Below are positions 1 through 8,504 of a stretch of 64,000 bases of DNA, in pieces; within the stretch, counting starts at the first letter, position 1, and each line of letters begins with the position of its first letter. The DNA is from Actinopolymorpha sp. NPDC004070. Lineage in GTDB: Bacteria; Actinomycetota; Actinomycetes; Propionibacteriales; Actinopolymorphaceae. The stretch covers positions 186,001 through 250,000 of the forward strand of contig NZ_JBEXMJ010000003.1 in the NCBI RefSeq assembly GCF_040610475.1, given 5' to 3'. Made by a program: the position numbers and the translations under genes. Under the pieces are notes generated by a model. That model saw only the letters and a program-made list of their open reading frames with translations. It made no database searches and was not told where the DNA came from.

Positions 1-141
1 GCGCTGGCGTTCGCCCGGCTGAGCTTCGCCGCACCGGTGGTTCCGTCGTACGCCGTGACCGCCGACGGCACGATCGAGGCCGTCGCGCCGCAGCCGTCCG
101 GCGGCGAGAGCACGTCCGGCGCGTCCGGCACCTCCGGCTGA
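1..141 (+). CDS. C-terminal end of an unidentified protein (partial)
   Basis: The reading frame is open from the first base and ends at TGA 139-141, giving the last 46 residues of a protein that begins outside the window. The tail is rich in Ala, Ser and Gly and ends in a low-complexity Ser/Gly stretch. I do not recognise a domain in this fragment, so the function is unknown. Codon use (G or C in nearly every third position) fits a real coding end. Confidence 0.5.
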   Translation, partial: ALAFARLSFAAPVVPSYAVTADGTIEAVAPQPSGGESTSGASGTSG

Positions 142-422
142 CCCGCGCCCCCGGCGGGTTCGCGTCTTCCGGCGGTCTCGTCCCGGGATGGATCCGGGGA
201 GCACGCGGCGCGCCCGCGGATCCGATCGCCCCATGAGATCCGCATGAGATCCCGTCACGGGGCCCGCGTCGTACGGAAGTGTCCGATGACGCGATAAGTC
301 GTACAGCTTCGGCTATTGCCCCGAACCCACCCAGGCCGCACGCTGTGGGCACATCGAGGCACGCCCCGAGCTTCGCGCCGGGGCGTGACCCGTGACCTGC
401 GGGCGGCAAAGGGGTCCGGGAC
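142..422. other. Intergenic region upstream of the SGNH hydrolase
   Basis: I see no gene here. One inverted repeat stands out: arms 360-368 and 379-387 (9 bp, 10-base loop), which lies 35 bases before the hydrolase start and could form a hairpin in its 5' leader or end upstream transcription. I could not fix a -35/-10 pair with confidence. Confidence 0.4.
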
Positions 423-1247
423 ATGAACGTCGTACGGCGGCGGCTGCGTACCCTCGTGGTGCTGTTGGGATTCGCGTCCGGATCCGTGGTGTTCGCCGCG
501 CCGGCGCAGGCGGCACCGCCGACGTACGCCGCGCTCGGGGACTCCTACTCCTCCGGGCTCGGCACCCGTTCCTACTATCCGGACAGCGGATCCTGCTACC
601 GCTCGCCGTACAGCTATCCCGTCCTGGACGCGGCCCGGATCGGCGCCAGGTTGACGTTCCTCGCTTGCTCGGGCGCGACCGTCGCGGGGGTGCGCAGCCA
701 GGTCGGGCGCATCCCATCCGGTGCGACGCTGGTGACCGTCACCGCCGGCGGCAACGACGCGGGCTTCGGCAACGTGCTGTTGCGGTGCGCGCTGCCGTGG
801 CCGCTGACCTGCTGGGACCAGATCGACCACGCGAACACCGTCATCCGCACGGTTCTGCCGGCTCGGCTGGACGGGTTGTACGCCGCGATCCGGGCGGCCG
901 CCCCGCGAGCCCGGGTGCTGGTGGTCGGCTACCCGCGGCTGTTCAACGGGCGTGAGTGCAATCTCGCGTCCCGTATCAGTTCCAGCGAGCAGCGTGCGCT
1001 GAACGCCACCGCGGACCTGCTGGCGGCGACGATCGCGGCGCGGGCGGCCGCGCACGGGTTCGCCTACGCCGACGCGAGAGGGCCGTTCACCGGGCACTCG
1101 GTGTGCGCGGACGCGGAGTGGATCAACGGTCTGTCCAACCCGATCGCCGAGTCCTACCACCCGAACCGGCCCGGCCAGCGCGGCTACGCCGACCTGGTGG
1201 GACCCGCGTTGAACCGTCTCGCCGGCAGCCGCCGGAGCCGGGTCTGA
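423..1247 (+). CDS. Secreted SGNH-family esterase/lipase
   Basis: This 274-residue protein is a secreted SGNH hydrolase, likely an esterase or lipase acting outside the cell. Residues 1-30 form a signal peptide ending in a typical Ala-X-Ala site (AQA). The mature protein opens with the block I motif GDSYSSG, with nucleophile Ser41. Block III is GGND at 109-112. The catalytic His is His246 in SYHPN. Glu stands where many SGNH enzymes have the Asp of the DxxH pair, as in the Streptomyces esterase type that manages without Asp. Six or more Cys suggest the disulfides common in this subfamily. A strong hairpin follows the gene. The substrate cannot be read from sequence. Confidence 0.88.
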   Translation: MNVVRRRLRTLVVLLGFASGSVVFAAPAQAAPPTYAALGDSYSSGLGTRSYYPDSGSCYRSPYSYPVLDAARIGARLTFLACSGATVAGVRSQVGRIPSGATLVTVTAGGNDAGFGNVLLRCALPWPLTCWDQIDHANTVIRTVLPARLDGLYAAIRAAAPRARVLVVGYPRLFNGRECNLASRISSSEQRALNATADLLAATIAARAAAHGFAYADARGPFTGHSVCADAEWINGLSNPIAESYHPNRPGQRGYADLVGPALNRLAGSRRSRV

Positions 1248-1279
1248 GCGATCGGCTCCGGCCGGCCCGGCACACGTGA

Positions 1280-1322
1280 GGGGCCGCCGCGGGACGTCGA
1301 CCGGACGTCCCGCGGCGGCCCC
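1280..1322. terminator. Perfect 19-bp hairpin between convergent genes
   Basis: Arms 1280-1298 and 1304-1322 are exact reverse complements around a 5-base loop. The hairpin lies 33 bases after the esterase stop and 36 bases beyond the aceA stop on the other strand, so it probably ends transcription from both sides. There is no T-tract, which is usual in high-GC actinobacteria. Confidence 0.85.
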
Positions 1323-1357
1323 GGCCCCCCCTCGTGTGGTCGCTCGGCCGTGTTTCT

Positions 1358-2905
1358 TCACCGGCGGGTGGAGGGGAACTGCTCCTCCTCGGTCGAACCG
1401 GTGAGTGCGGTCGTCGCCGACTGCGGCGAGATGGCCGTGCTCACCAGGTCGAAGTAACCGGTGCCCACCTCGCGCTGGTGCCGGGTGGCGGTGTAGCCGT
1501 CACGTTCGGCGGCGAACTCGCGTTCCTGCAGGGCGACGTACGCCGTCATGCCGTCGCGGGCGTATCCCTTGGCGAGGTCGAACATCGACTCGTTCAGGGC
1601 GTGGAACCCGGCCAGTGTGATGAACTGGAACGCGTACCCCATCTCGCCCAGCTCGCGCTGGAACTTCGCGATCGTCCCGTCGTCGAGGTGCTGTTTCCAG
1701 TTGAACGACGGCGAGCAGTTGTAGGCGAGCATCTGGTCCGGGTACTCCGCCTTGATCGCCTCGGCGAACTCCCGCGCCACGTCCAGGTCCGGCTTGGACG
1801 TCTCCATCCACAGCAGGTCGGAGTACGGCGCGTAGGCGAGGCCACGGGACACGCACGCCGCCAACCCGTTGTTGACGCGGTAGAAGCCCTCCGCGGTCCG
1901 GTCACCGGTGACGAACACCCGGTCGCGTTCGTCGACGTCGCTGGTCACCAGCGTCGCCGCCTGGGCGTCGGTCCGTGCGATGATCAGTGACGGCACGCCG
2001 GACACGTCGGCTGCCAGCCGGGCCGCGTTGAGCGTGCGGATGTGCTGTCCGGTGGGGATCAGCACCTTGCCGCCGAGGTGCCCGCACTTCTTCTCCGAGG
2101 CCAGCTGGTCCTCCCAGTGCACCCCGGCCGCGCCGGCGGCGACCATCGCCCTCATCAGCTCGAATGCGTTCAGCACGCCGCCGAAGCCGGCCTCCGCGTC
2201 GGCCACGATCGGTGCCAGCCAGTACGGCGCGTCCGCGTCGCCCTCCGCCCAGGTGATCTGGTCGGCTCGCTGGAGCGCGTTGTTGATCCGGCGAACCACC
2301 TGGGGCACGGAGTTCGCGGGGTACAGGCTCTGGTCCGGATAGGTCTGGCCGGCGAGGTTCGCGTCGGCGGCGACCTGCCACCCGGACAGGTAGATGGCCT
2401 CCAGCCCTGCGCGTACCTGCTGGACGGCCTGGTTCCCGGTCAGCGCGCCGAGCGCGGCCACGTAGTCACGCTCGTGCAGCAGCTCCCACAGGCGCTCGGC
2501 GCCGAGCCGGGCGAGGGTGTGTTCCTCGGGAACCGAGCCGCGCAGGCGTACGACGTCCTCGGCGGTGTAGTCGCGTCGGATGCCGGCCCAGCGAGGGTCG
2601 CGTTCCCAGCTCTGCCGTAGTTCCTGTGCAGCGGCGCGGATGCGGCGCTCGACCGGCCGGTCGCCGTTCGGGCTGTCCTGCTCCGCGGCTTCGCGAGGCG
2701 AGGGGATGTTCTGGTCCGCCCTGTTGTGCCTGCCGTCGTGCCTGCTGCGTCGGGCTGTGCTCGGGTGTGCAGTGGTATCGGTTTCGCCCTGACCAGCCGG
2801 GGTCCGCGCCGGGGTGTTCCGGCTGGTCCTGGTCCGCTCAGGCTTGGGCGCGGGCTCCTCCGGCGCGTCGTCCGGCCCGCGCGGAGTCGTCTCGCTCGAT
2901 CGCAT
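1358..2905 (-). CDS. aceA: Isocitrate lyase with a long N-terminal extension
   Basis: Isocitrate lyase cleaves isocitrate into succinate and glyoxylate, the first step of the glyoxylate bypass used on acetate and fatty acids. The catalytic signature KKCGHLGGK is at 272-280 with active Cys274, and the family core begins near residue 92. The first 90 residues are an Arg/Pro/Thr-rich low-complexity extension; usual family members are about 430 residues, while this one is 515. The ATG at 2905 has a strong GGAGGGGG ribosome site and no ATG or GTG lies between the extension and the core, so I accept the long form. The gene is divergent from a ScfR/RamB-like regulator that probably controls it. Confidence 0.95.
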   Translation of the reverse strand: MRSSETTPRGPDDAPEEPAPKPERTRTSRNTPARTPAGQGETDTTAHPSTARRSRHDGRHNRADQNIPSPREAAEQDSPNGDRPVERRIRAAAQELRQSWERDPRWAGIRRDYTAEDVVRLRGSVPEEHTLARLGAERLWELLHERDYVAALGALTGNQAVQQVRAGLEAIYLSGWQVAADANLAGQTYPDQSLYPANSVPQVVRRINNALQRADQITWAEGDADAPYWLAPIVADAEAGFGGVLNAFELMRAMVAAGAAGVHWEDQLASEKKCGHLGGKVLIPTGQHIRTLNAARLAADVSGVPSLIIARTDAQAATLVTSDVDERDRVFVTGDRTAEGFYRVNNGLAACVSRGLAYAPYSDLLWMETSKPDLDVAREFAEAIKAEYPDQMLAYNCSPSFNWKQHLDDGTIAKFQRELGEMGYAFQFITLAGFHALNESMFDLAKGYARDGMTAYVALQEREFAAERDGYTATRHQREVGTGYFDLVSTAISPQSATTALTGSTEEEQFPSTRR

Positions 2906-3073
2906 CGTGCTCCCCCTCCGTCGGATGGGTGCTTCCGACCCGAGTGTCGGACGCTAGTGGGACCGGTGGAGGAGTTCGTCGGGGGAAACATCCGCGGGTC
3001 TTCTCCTACGATGAAAGAGGCGCTTCCTTCGGGCCGAGCGAGTCCGGGTGGAGCCCAGGAGGAGTTCGAGATC
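2906..3073. promoter_or_regulatory. Divergent aceA / scfR-like promoter region
   Basis: This 168-base gap separates the two divergent genes and must carry both promoters and probably the operator of the regulator. I see purine-rich ribosome sites at both edges, but no clear palindrome or classic -35/-10 pair. Confidence 0.5.
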
Positions 3074-4510
3074 GTGACGGCAGACCTCCATCTGCCCACA
3101 TTCGGGCAGCGACTGCGCCATCTGCGACGCAACCGACACTTGACACTGGCCGAGCTCGGCGAACGGGTCGGCCGGGCGCCGTCCCAGCTGTCCCTGCTGG
3201 AGAACGGCCGGCGCGAGCCCAAACTGTCCCTGATCACCGCACTTGCCCAGGCTCTGGATGTGACCGTCGAGGACCTGCTGTCCCCGGCACCACCGACCAG
3301 ACGTGCGCAACTGGAGATTGCGCTGGAGGAGGCGCAGCGCGAAACCCTTTACAAACAACTCGATCTGCCCCCTCTGCGGGTCGGGCCGCGGGTGCCCACG
3401 GAGGTGCTCGAGCACATCACCGCGCTCTACGAGGAACTCAGACGGCGTGACACCAAACCCACCGCCACGCCGGAGGACGCCCGCGCTGCCAACGCCGAGT
3501 TGCGCCGGCGGATGCGGGACCGCGGCAACTACTTCCCCGAGGTCGAGCGCCTCGCGGTGGAGACGCTGACCGCGGTCGGCTATCGCGGCGGCACGCTGTC
3601 GGACGCGCTGGCGGCCGCGATCGTGATGCACTGCGGGTTCCAGGTGCGCTACGCCGAGGACCTGCCGCGCTCGGTCCGGTCGGTGACCGACCTACGCAAC
3701 AACCGCATCTACCTGCGGCGGGAGTCGCTCGGGATGCACACCCACCGCGGCATCCTGTTGCAGACCGTCGGCCACTTCGTCCTCGGGCACGAGCAGCCGC
3801 GCGACTTCGCCGACTTCCTGCGACAGCGGGTGGAGGCCAACTACTTCGCCGCCGCCGTCCTCGTGCCCGAACAGCAGGCGGTGCCGTTTCTCCAACGGGC
3901 GAAGGCGGATCGCGACCTCGCGGTGGAGGATCTGCGGGACGTGTTCTCGGTGTCGTACGAGATGGCCGCGCACCGGTTCACCAACCTCGCCACCCGCCAC
4001 CTCGACCTACGATGCCATTTCGTCCGCAACGACGAGGCCGGCACGATCTACAAGGCGTACGAGAACGACGGGCTGCTGTTTCCGGCCGACCCGACAGGTG
4101 CGATCGAGGGCCAGCGGATGTGCCGTCGCTGGGGCGGCCGGCGGGTCTTCGCCGCCGCGGACCGCTACTCGCCGTTCTACCAGTACACCGACACCCCGGA
4201 CGGCACGCACTGGTGCGTCTCCCACGTCGACCCGGCCCGAGAACGCCACTTCGCCGTCACTCTGGGGGTGGCGTACGAACAGTCGCGGTGGTTCCGCGGC
4301 CGGGAGACCGCCAACCGCGCGACGTCGCGCTGCCCGACCGGCCCCTGCTGCTCCCTGCCGCCACCCGAACTCAGCGCCCGCTGGGAGGGCTCGGCGTGGC
4401 CGTCGGCGCGAGCGCACTCTCACGTGCTCGCCGCGCTGCCGACCGGAAACTTCCCGGGCGTGGACGAGACCGACGTCTACACCTTTCTCGACCGCCACGC
4501 CCCGTCCTGA
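3074..4510 (+). CDS. HTH regulator with IrrE-like domain (ScfR/RamB type)
   Basis: This is an XRE-type regulator of about 478 residues. A helix-turn-helix domain occupies roughly residues 8-65, a linker follows, then an ImmA/IrrE-like domain (HRGILLQTVGHFVLGHE and a following conserved block, near 220-300) and a Cys-containing C-terminal domain of the short-chain acyl-CoA regulator type (DUF2083). Proteins with this layout, such as RamB of Corynebacterium and ScfR of mycobacteria, control acetate and glyoxylate genes including aceA. I chose GTG 3074 because AGGAGGAG sits at 3057-3064; ATG 3011 is an in-frame alternative. The zinc-binding HExxH of active IrrE proteases appears altered (QTVGH), so it is probably a ligand sensor. 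Divergence from aceA supports the role. Confidence 0.82.
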   Translation: MTADLHLPTFGQRLRHLRRNRHLTLAELGERVGRAPSQLSLLENGRREPKLSLITALAQALDVTVEDLLSPAPPTRRAQLEIALEEAQRETLYKQLDLPPLRVGPRVPTEVLEHITALYEELRRRDTKPTATPEDARAANAELRRRMRDRGNYFPEVERLAVETLTAVGYRGGTLSDALAAAIVMHCGFQVRYAEDLPRSVRSVTDLRNNRIYLRRESLGMHTHRGILLQTVGHFVLGHEQPRDFADFLRQRVEANYFAAAVLVPEQQAVPFLQRAKADRDLAVEDLRDVFSVSYEMAAHRFTNLATRHLDLRCHFVRNDEAGTIYKAYENDGLLFPADPTGAIEGQRMCRRWGGRRVFAAADRYSPFYQYTDTPDGTHWCVSHVDPARERHFAVTLGVAYEQSRWFRGRETANRATSRCPTGPCCSLPPPELSARWEGSAWPSARAHSHVLAALPTGNFPGVDETDVYTFLDRHAPS

Positions 4511-4747
4511 TCCCGGCGCCGGGATCCGGCTCGCGACACGCCCGTCGCGCGGCCCGTCGCGAAGCCTCCCGTCCCTCCTGGAAGCGAACGGGTCCCGTCG
4601 CGGGTAGGCTCGGCGGCTGCGGCAGACCGCTGACGCCAGACGATGCTCGGAGCCCGGCTGAGCCCGACCAGGGCCCGGCATAGCCCGGCCAGGGCCCGGC
4701 CGTCGCCGGGGCCGCACCGACGACCACCGTCCACCTGGACAGGAGAC
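4511..4747. other. Intergenic region upstream of the CNNM operon
   Basis: No convincing gene. The stretch holds two copies of CCAGGGCCCGGC (around 4669 and 4689) and ends in a purine-rich AGGAGA at 4741-4746. The promoter of the CNNM pair probably lies here, but no box is clear. Confidence 0.35.
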
Positions 4748-4840
4748 ATGGCAGGTTCACAACGCTCCGCCGGAGCGGCGTACCGACATCCGTTCGACCG
4801 CCGGACCGGCAGCGAGGCGCTGGTGACGTCCACATGCTGA
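4748..4840 (+). CDS. Possible 30-codon leader ORF overlapping the CNNM start
   Basis: ATG 4748 opens a 30-codon frame that ends at TGA 4838-4840, so its stop overlaps the ATG (4834) of the CNNM gene. The overlap would allow translational coupling, and the downstream gene has no clear ribosome site of its own. Against it, AGGAG lies only 2-3 bases before this ATG. I see no homology, so it remains a weak candidate. Confidence 0.25.
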   Translation: MAGSQRSAGAAYRHPFDRRTGSEALVTSTC

Positions 4841-6303
4841 CCGCCCTGCTGGTGGCGGCCTCCGTCGTTCTCATCCTGGTTTGTGGCGTATTCGTCGCCG
4901 CGGAGTTCTCGCTGGTGACGGTGAGCCGGCCCGCGGTCGAGCGGGCCGCCGAGGCCGGGATGAAGGGCGCCCGCAGCCTCGAGGCCGCCCTCCCGAACCT
5001 TTCGACCCACCTGTCCAGCGCCCAGATCGGCATCACCGTCACCAACCTTGCCGTCGGCTGGCTGGCCGAGCCGGCAGTGGCCGGGCTGCTGCACGCCCCG
5101 CTGTCCGCGGTCGGCGTCGGCGAAGGCGGGGTCCGCGGGATCTCCCTGACCCTCGCGCTGGTGCTCGTGACGCTGGCCACCATGGTGTTCGGCGAACTCG
5201 TGCCGAAGAACCTCGCCATCGCCCACCCGATGGGGGTGGCGCGGACGGTGCAGCTGCCGCTGCGGGCGTTCACCACCGCCACCAAGCCGCTCACCGTCGC
5301 GCTGAACAGTTCCGCCAACCACGTCGTCCGGGCGCTCGGCATCGAGCCGCAGGAGGAGCTGGCCTCGGCCCGCACCCCCGAGGAGCTGGTGTCGGTCGTA
5401 CGGAGTTCGGCCGAGTCGGGCTCGCTGGCGCAGTCCACCGCCGCCCTGGTCGAACGCATGCTCCGCTTCGACGACAAGCGGGCCCGCGACGTCATCACCC
5501 CGCGCACCCGGCTGGTCTGGCTGGCCGACCACGACCCGGCCCAACGGGTGATCGACCTGGCCCGCGAGCACGGCCTTTCCCGGTTCCCGGTGGCGCGCGC
5601 TGACGACCTGGACGACATCGTGGGCGTGGTCGAGCTGAGCCAGGCGGTGGCCGTGCCGGCCGCGGAGCGCGCGACCACCACCGTCGGCACGTTCGCCGCC
5701 GAACCTCTGGTCGTGCCCGACACCGCACCCCTCGACGAGGTGCTGTGGGCGCTGCGCGACTACCGGACCGAGCTGTGCGTCGTGCTCGACGAGTACGGCG
5801 GGACCGCCGGCATCACGACGTTCGAGGACGTGGTGGAGGAGATCGTCGGCGAGGTGTCGGACGAGCACGACGAGCCGGCCCCGACCCACGAGCGCACCGA
5901 CGACGGCTGGGTGATCTCCGGGCTGCTGCGCCCGGACGAGGTCCGCGAGCTGACCGGCATCCGGCTGCCGGCCGACGACCACCGATACGAGACGGTCGCC
6001 GGGCTGGTGCTGCACCGCCTCGGCCGGGTACCCGACGCCGGTGACGCAGCGGTCGTGGACGGCGTACGGATCACGGTGGCCCGGATGGACAACCACCGCA
6101 TCGACCAGGTGTACGTCGAACGCACACCAGACGGCGAGCAGCCCGGCGGGCACGGCAACGGGCACAGCAAAGGGCAGGCCACCGAGCAGGGTGCCGGTCA
6201 GGAGGCCGGGGTGAGCGCGGCCGACGGACACGCCACCTGCGACGGTCACGCAGAACGCAACGGTCACGCCGCTCGCACCGGACACGGAGGTGCCGGCTCA
6301 TGA
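4834..6303 (+). CDS. CNNM/CorB-type membrane protein (DUF21-CBS-CorC_HlyC)
   Basis: This 489-residue inner-membrane protein belongs to the CNNM/CorB family linked to Mg2+ (and Co2+) transport or efflux, often called hemolysin-like. Four hydrophobic stretches of the DUF21 transmembrane domain fill about residues 1-135, a CBS pair lies at about 215-340 (DEYGGTAGITTFEDVVEEIVGE is the usual end of it), and a CorC_HlyC domain follows to about 430. The last 50 residues are Gly/His-rich with repeated GH pairs, which may bind metal or be disordered. The stop overlaps the next CNNM gene by ATGA, so the two are translated together and may form a heterodimer. Confidence 0.88.
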   Translation: MLTALLVAASVVLILVCGVFVAAEFSLVTVSRPAVERAAEAGMKGARSLEAALPNLSTHLSSAQIGITVTNLAVGWLAEPAVAGLLHAPLSAVGVGEGGVRGISLTLALVLVTLATMVFGELVPKNLAIAHPMGVARTVQLPLRAFTTATKPLTVALNSSANHVVRALGIEPQEELASARTPEELVSVVRSSAESGSLAQSTAALVERMLRFDDKRARDVITPRTRLVWLADHDPAQRVIDLAREHGLSRFPVARADDLDDIVGVVELSQAVAVPAAERATTTVGTFAAEPLVVPDTAPLDEVLWALRDYRTELCVVLDEYGGTAGITTFEDVVEEIVGEVSDEHDEPAPTHERTDDGWVISGLLRPDEVRELTGIRLPADDHRYETVAGLVLHRLGRVPDAGDAAVVDGVRITVARMDNHRIDQVYVERTPDGEQPGGHGNGHSKGQATEQGAGQEAGVSAADGHATCDGHAERNGHAARTGHGGAGS

Positions 6304-7352
6304 GTGACGGCGCTGCACTGATCCTGTCGGTCGTCCTGCTGGCGGCGAACGCGTTCTTCGTCGGGGCGGAGTTTGCCCTGGTCTCGGTCCGTCGCAGTCA
6401 GATCGAGCCGCTGGTGGAGGCCGGGTCGCGCCGGGCGCGGTCGACCATGTGGGCCATCCGCCGGGTGACGCTGATGATGGCCGGCGCGCAGCTCGGCATC
6501 ACGTTGTCCACAGTCGGGCTCGGTGCGATCGCCGAACCCGCCCTGGCCCATCTGCTCCAGCCGGCCTTCGAGGCGGTCGGCGTACCCCATGCTCTGCTCC
6601 ACCCGGTCGCCATCGTGATCGCCCTGCTGGTGGTGGTCGCGCTGCACGTGATCCTCGGAGAGATGGTCCCGAAGAACATCGCGCTGGCCGCACCCGACCG
6701 GGCGGCACTCGCCCTCGGGCCGCCGCTGCGGGCGATGGTGCGAGCCATCCGCCCGGTGATCACCGGGCTGAACGGCGTCGCCAACGGCGTGCTGTGGCTG
6801 CTGCGGGTCACCCCGCAGGACGAGGTGAACGACGCGGTGACCCACGAGGAGGTGGGCCACCTGCTCGCCGAGTCCCGGAACGAGGGACTGGTCGACGAGG
6901 ACGAGCACCGGCTGACCGCCGAGGCGCTGGCGTTCGCCGAGGGCACCGCCGGCGAGGTCGCCATCCCGCTGGACTCGGTGGTACTGATCGACGCGCACGC
7001 CACCGCCGCCGACGTGGAGGAGCTGTCCGCCCGCACCGGCCACTCCCGCTTCCCCTGCCGGGACGCGGAGGGGGTTCTGTCCGGGTACGTCCACCTCAAG
7101 GACGTCCTCATCGAGGAAGTCCAGGCCGGCACCATCGACGAGCGCCCGCAGCCGCTGGCGCCGGACCAGATCCGCCGGCTGCCGGCGATCACCACCGGGA
7201 CGCCGCTGGTGGAGGTGCTGTCGGCCCTGCGGGTCGGTGCGAGCCACCTGGCCCGGGTCGACGACGAGTCGGGTACGACCACCGGGGTGCTCACCCTGGA
7301 CGACGTACTCCTCCGGCTGGTACCCCCTCGCCAGCCCCAGGAGGCCCGCTGA
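6300..7352 (+). CDS. Second CNNM-family protein (DUF21-CBS, no CorC domain)
   Basis: This 350-residue paralogue of the upstream gene has the same DUF21 membrane domain (about residues 1-190, with the conserved ALVSVRRSQIE and GEMVPKN segments) and a CBS pair (about 215-340), but it ends there without the CorC_HlyC domain. Tandem long-plus-short CNNM pairs are common in actinobacteria. The start overlaps the stop of the previous gene (ATGA at 6300-6303). A role in Mg2+ homeostasis is inferred from the family; the transported ion cannot be told from sequence. Confidence 0.87.
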   Translation: MSDGAALILSVVLLAANAFFVGAEFALVSVRRSQIEPLVEAGSRRARSTMWAIRRVTLMMAGAQLGITLSTVGLGAIAEPALAHLLQPAFEAVGVPHALLHPVAIVIALLVVVALHVILGEMVPKNIALAAPDRAALALGPPLRAMVRAIRPVITGLNGVANGVLWLLRVTPQDEVNDAVTHEEVGHLLAESRNEGLVDEDEHRLTAEALAFAEGTAGEVAIPLDSVVLIDAHATAADVEELSARTGHSRFPCRDAEGVLSGYVHLKDVLIEEVQAGTIDERPQPLAPDQIRRLPAITTGTPLVEVLSALRVGASHLARVDDESGTTTGVLTLDDVLLRLVPPRQPQEAR

Positions 7353-7385
7353 CATGATCGGCCTCCGTTCGGACGGTGCCGGGCG

Positions 7386-7391
7386 TAGCCT
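7386..7391 (+). promoter_or_regulatory. Probable -10 box of the proline dehydrogenase gene
   Basis: TAGCCT fits the TANNNT -10 pattern seen before many genes of this window. Transcription would start near 7398, giving a leader of about 60 bases to the GTG start with its GGGAGG site, or a nearly leaderless message for the in-frame ATG 7403. Confidence 0.45.
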
Positions 7392-7459
7392 GACAGGGCC
7401 GGATGCCGACCGACGGACCGATCACTGATCGCGGGCTCGACCTTGGGAGGGTCACGGTG

Positions 7460-8389
7460 GTGCTACGCCAGGCGCTGCTGACCGGTGCCCGCAGCCGGCG
7501 GCTGCGGAAGCTGGTCTCCACGATGCCGGTCTCGTCCGCGATCGTGGCGCGGTACGTCGCCGGGGAGACCGCCGACGAGGCGGTGGAGGCCGCGCGCCGG
7601 TTGCTCACCGACGGGCTGCAGTCCTCGATCGACTACCTCGGCGAGGACACCCGCGACCGCGACCAGGCCACCCGGGCCACCCAGGCGTACCTCATCCTGC
7701 TCGACCGGCTGCACCGCGCCGGCCTCACCCGGGGTGCGGAGATCTCGGTCAAGCTGTCCGCCGTGGGCCGGGCGCTGGGCTCCGACGGCGAGAAGATCGC
7801 CCTCGACAACGCCCGGTCGATCGCCGACGCCGCCAAGGACGCCGGCACCACGGTGACCCTCGACATGGAGGACCACGCCTCGGTCGAGACCACCCTCTCG
7901 ATCCTGCACGAGCTGCGCCGGGACTTCCCCGAGACCGGTGCCGTCCTGCAGGCATACCTCCACCGCACCGAGGCCGACTGCCGCGACCTCGCCCACGAGG
8001 GTTCCCGGGTGCGGCTGTGCAAGGGCGCCTACAACGAGTCCGCGTCGGTGGCGTACCAGAAGACCGGCGACGTCGACCGGTCCTACGTCCGCTGCCTGAA
8101 GATCCTGATGGCCGGCCAGGGCTATCCGATGATCGCCACCCACGACCCGCGGCTGATCGAGATCGCCGGCGCCCTCGCGATGCGCCACGACCGGTCGCGG
8201 GGCAGCTACGAGTACCAGATGCTGTACGGCATCCGGCCGCAGGAGCAGCGGCGGCTGGCCGACCTGGGCGACACCGTCCGGGTCTACGTGCCCTACGGCG
8301 ACGAGTGGTACGCCTACCTCATGCGCCGGATGGCGGAGCGACCGGCCAACGCCGCGTTCTTCGTGCGCTCGCTGCTCACCCGGACCTGA
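7460..8389 (+). CDS. Proline dehydrogenase (monofunctional, PutB type)
   Basis: This FAD enzyme oxidises proline to pyrroline-5-carboxylate, passing electrons to the membrane quinone pool. The TIM-barrel PRODH domain covers nearly the whole 309 residues. The conserved segments LCKGAYNE, ATHDPRLIE, EYQMLYGIR and VPYGDEWYAYLMRRMAERPAN hold the substrate- and FAD-binding residues. I chose GTG 7460 because family members begin at this LRQALL segment and GGGAGG lies at 7445-7450; GTG 7457 and ATG 7403 are alternatives. No aldehyde dehydrogenase domain is attached. The next gene, proC, runs the reverse chemistry from the same intermediate. Confidence 0.92.
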   Translation: MLRQALLTGARSRRLRKLVSTMPVSSAIVARYVAGETADEAVEAARRLLTDGLQSSIDYLGEDTRDRDQATRATQAYLILLDRLHRAGLTRGAEISVKLSAVGRALGSDGEKIALDNARSIADAAKDAGTTVTLDMEDHASVETTLSILHELRRDFPETGAVLQAYLHRTEADCRDLAHEGSRVRLCKGAYNESASVAYQKTGDVDRSYVRCLKILMAGQGYPMIATHDPRLIEIAGALAMRHDRSRGSYEYQMLYGIRPQEQRRLADLGDTVRVYVPYGDEWYAYLMRRMAERPANAAFFVRSLLTRT

Positions 8390-8442
8390 GGGCCGACCAG
8401 GCCCCTGTGCCCCGACCGGCTCGCCGGCGCCGGGCCGGTTGG

Positions 8443-8472
8443 GTGTAGGTGTAGGGGGTCCGCGCGTGTAGG
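8443..8472. repeat. Three GTGTAGG heptamers upstream of proC
   Basis: GTGTAGG occurs at 8443-8449, 8449-8455 and 8466-8472, within the 115-base gap before proC. The spacing (6 and 17 bases) could suit a regulator, but I know no factor with this site. Confidence 0.4.
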
Positions 8473-8504
8473 AAACCCCACCCCCGCCGAAGGATGATGC
8501 CGCG

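Noticed and set aside
255..1361. A 368-codon minus-strand frame opposite the SGNH hydrolase
   Set aside because: The plus-strand product has a signal peptide and the full SGNH motif set; the minus product is low-complexity Arg/Gly.
2726..3073. An upstream start for the ScfR-like regulator adding 116 residues
   Set aside because: The frame would run into aceA on the other strand, and GTG 3074 has a clear ribosome site just before the helix-turn-helix.
4477..6285. A 602-codon minus-strand frame opposite the first CNNM gene
   Set aside because: It mirrors the CNNM codons, has no motif and no ribosome site.
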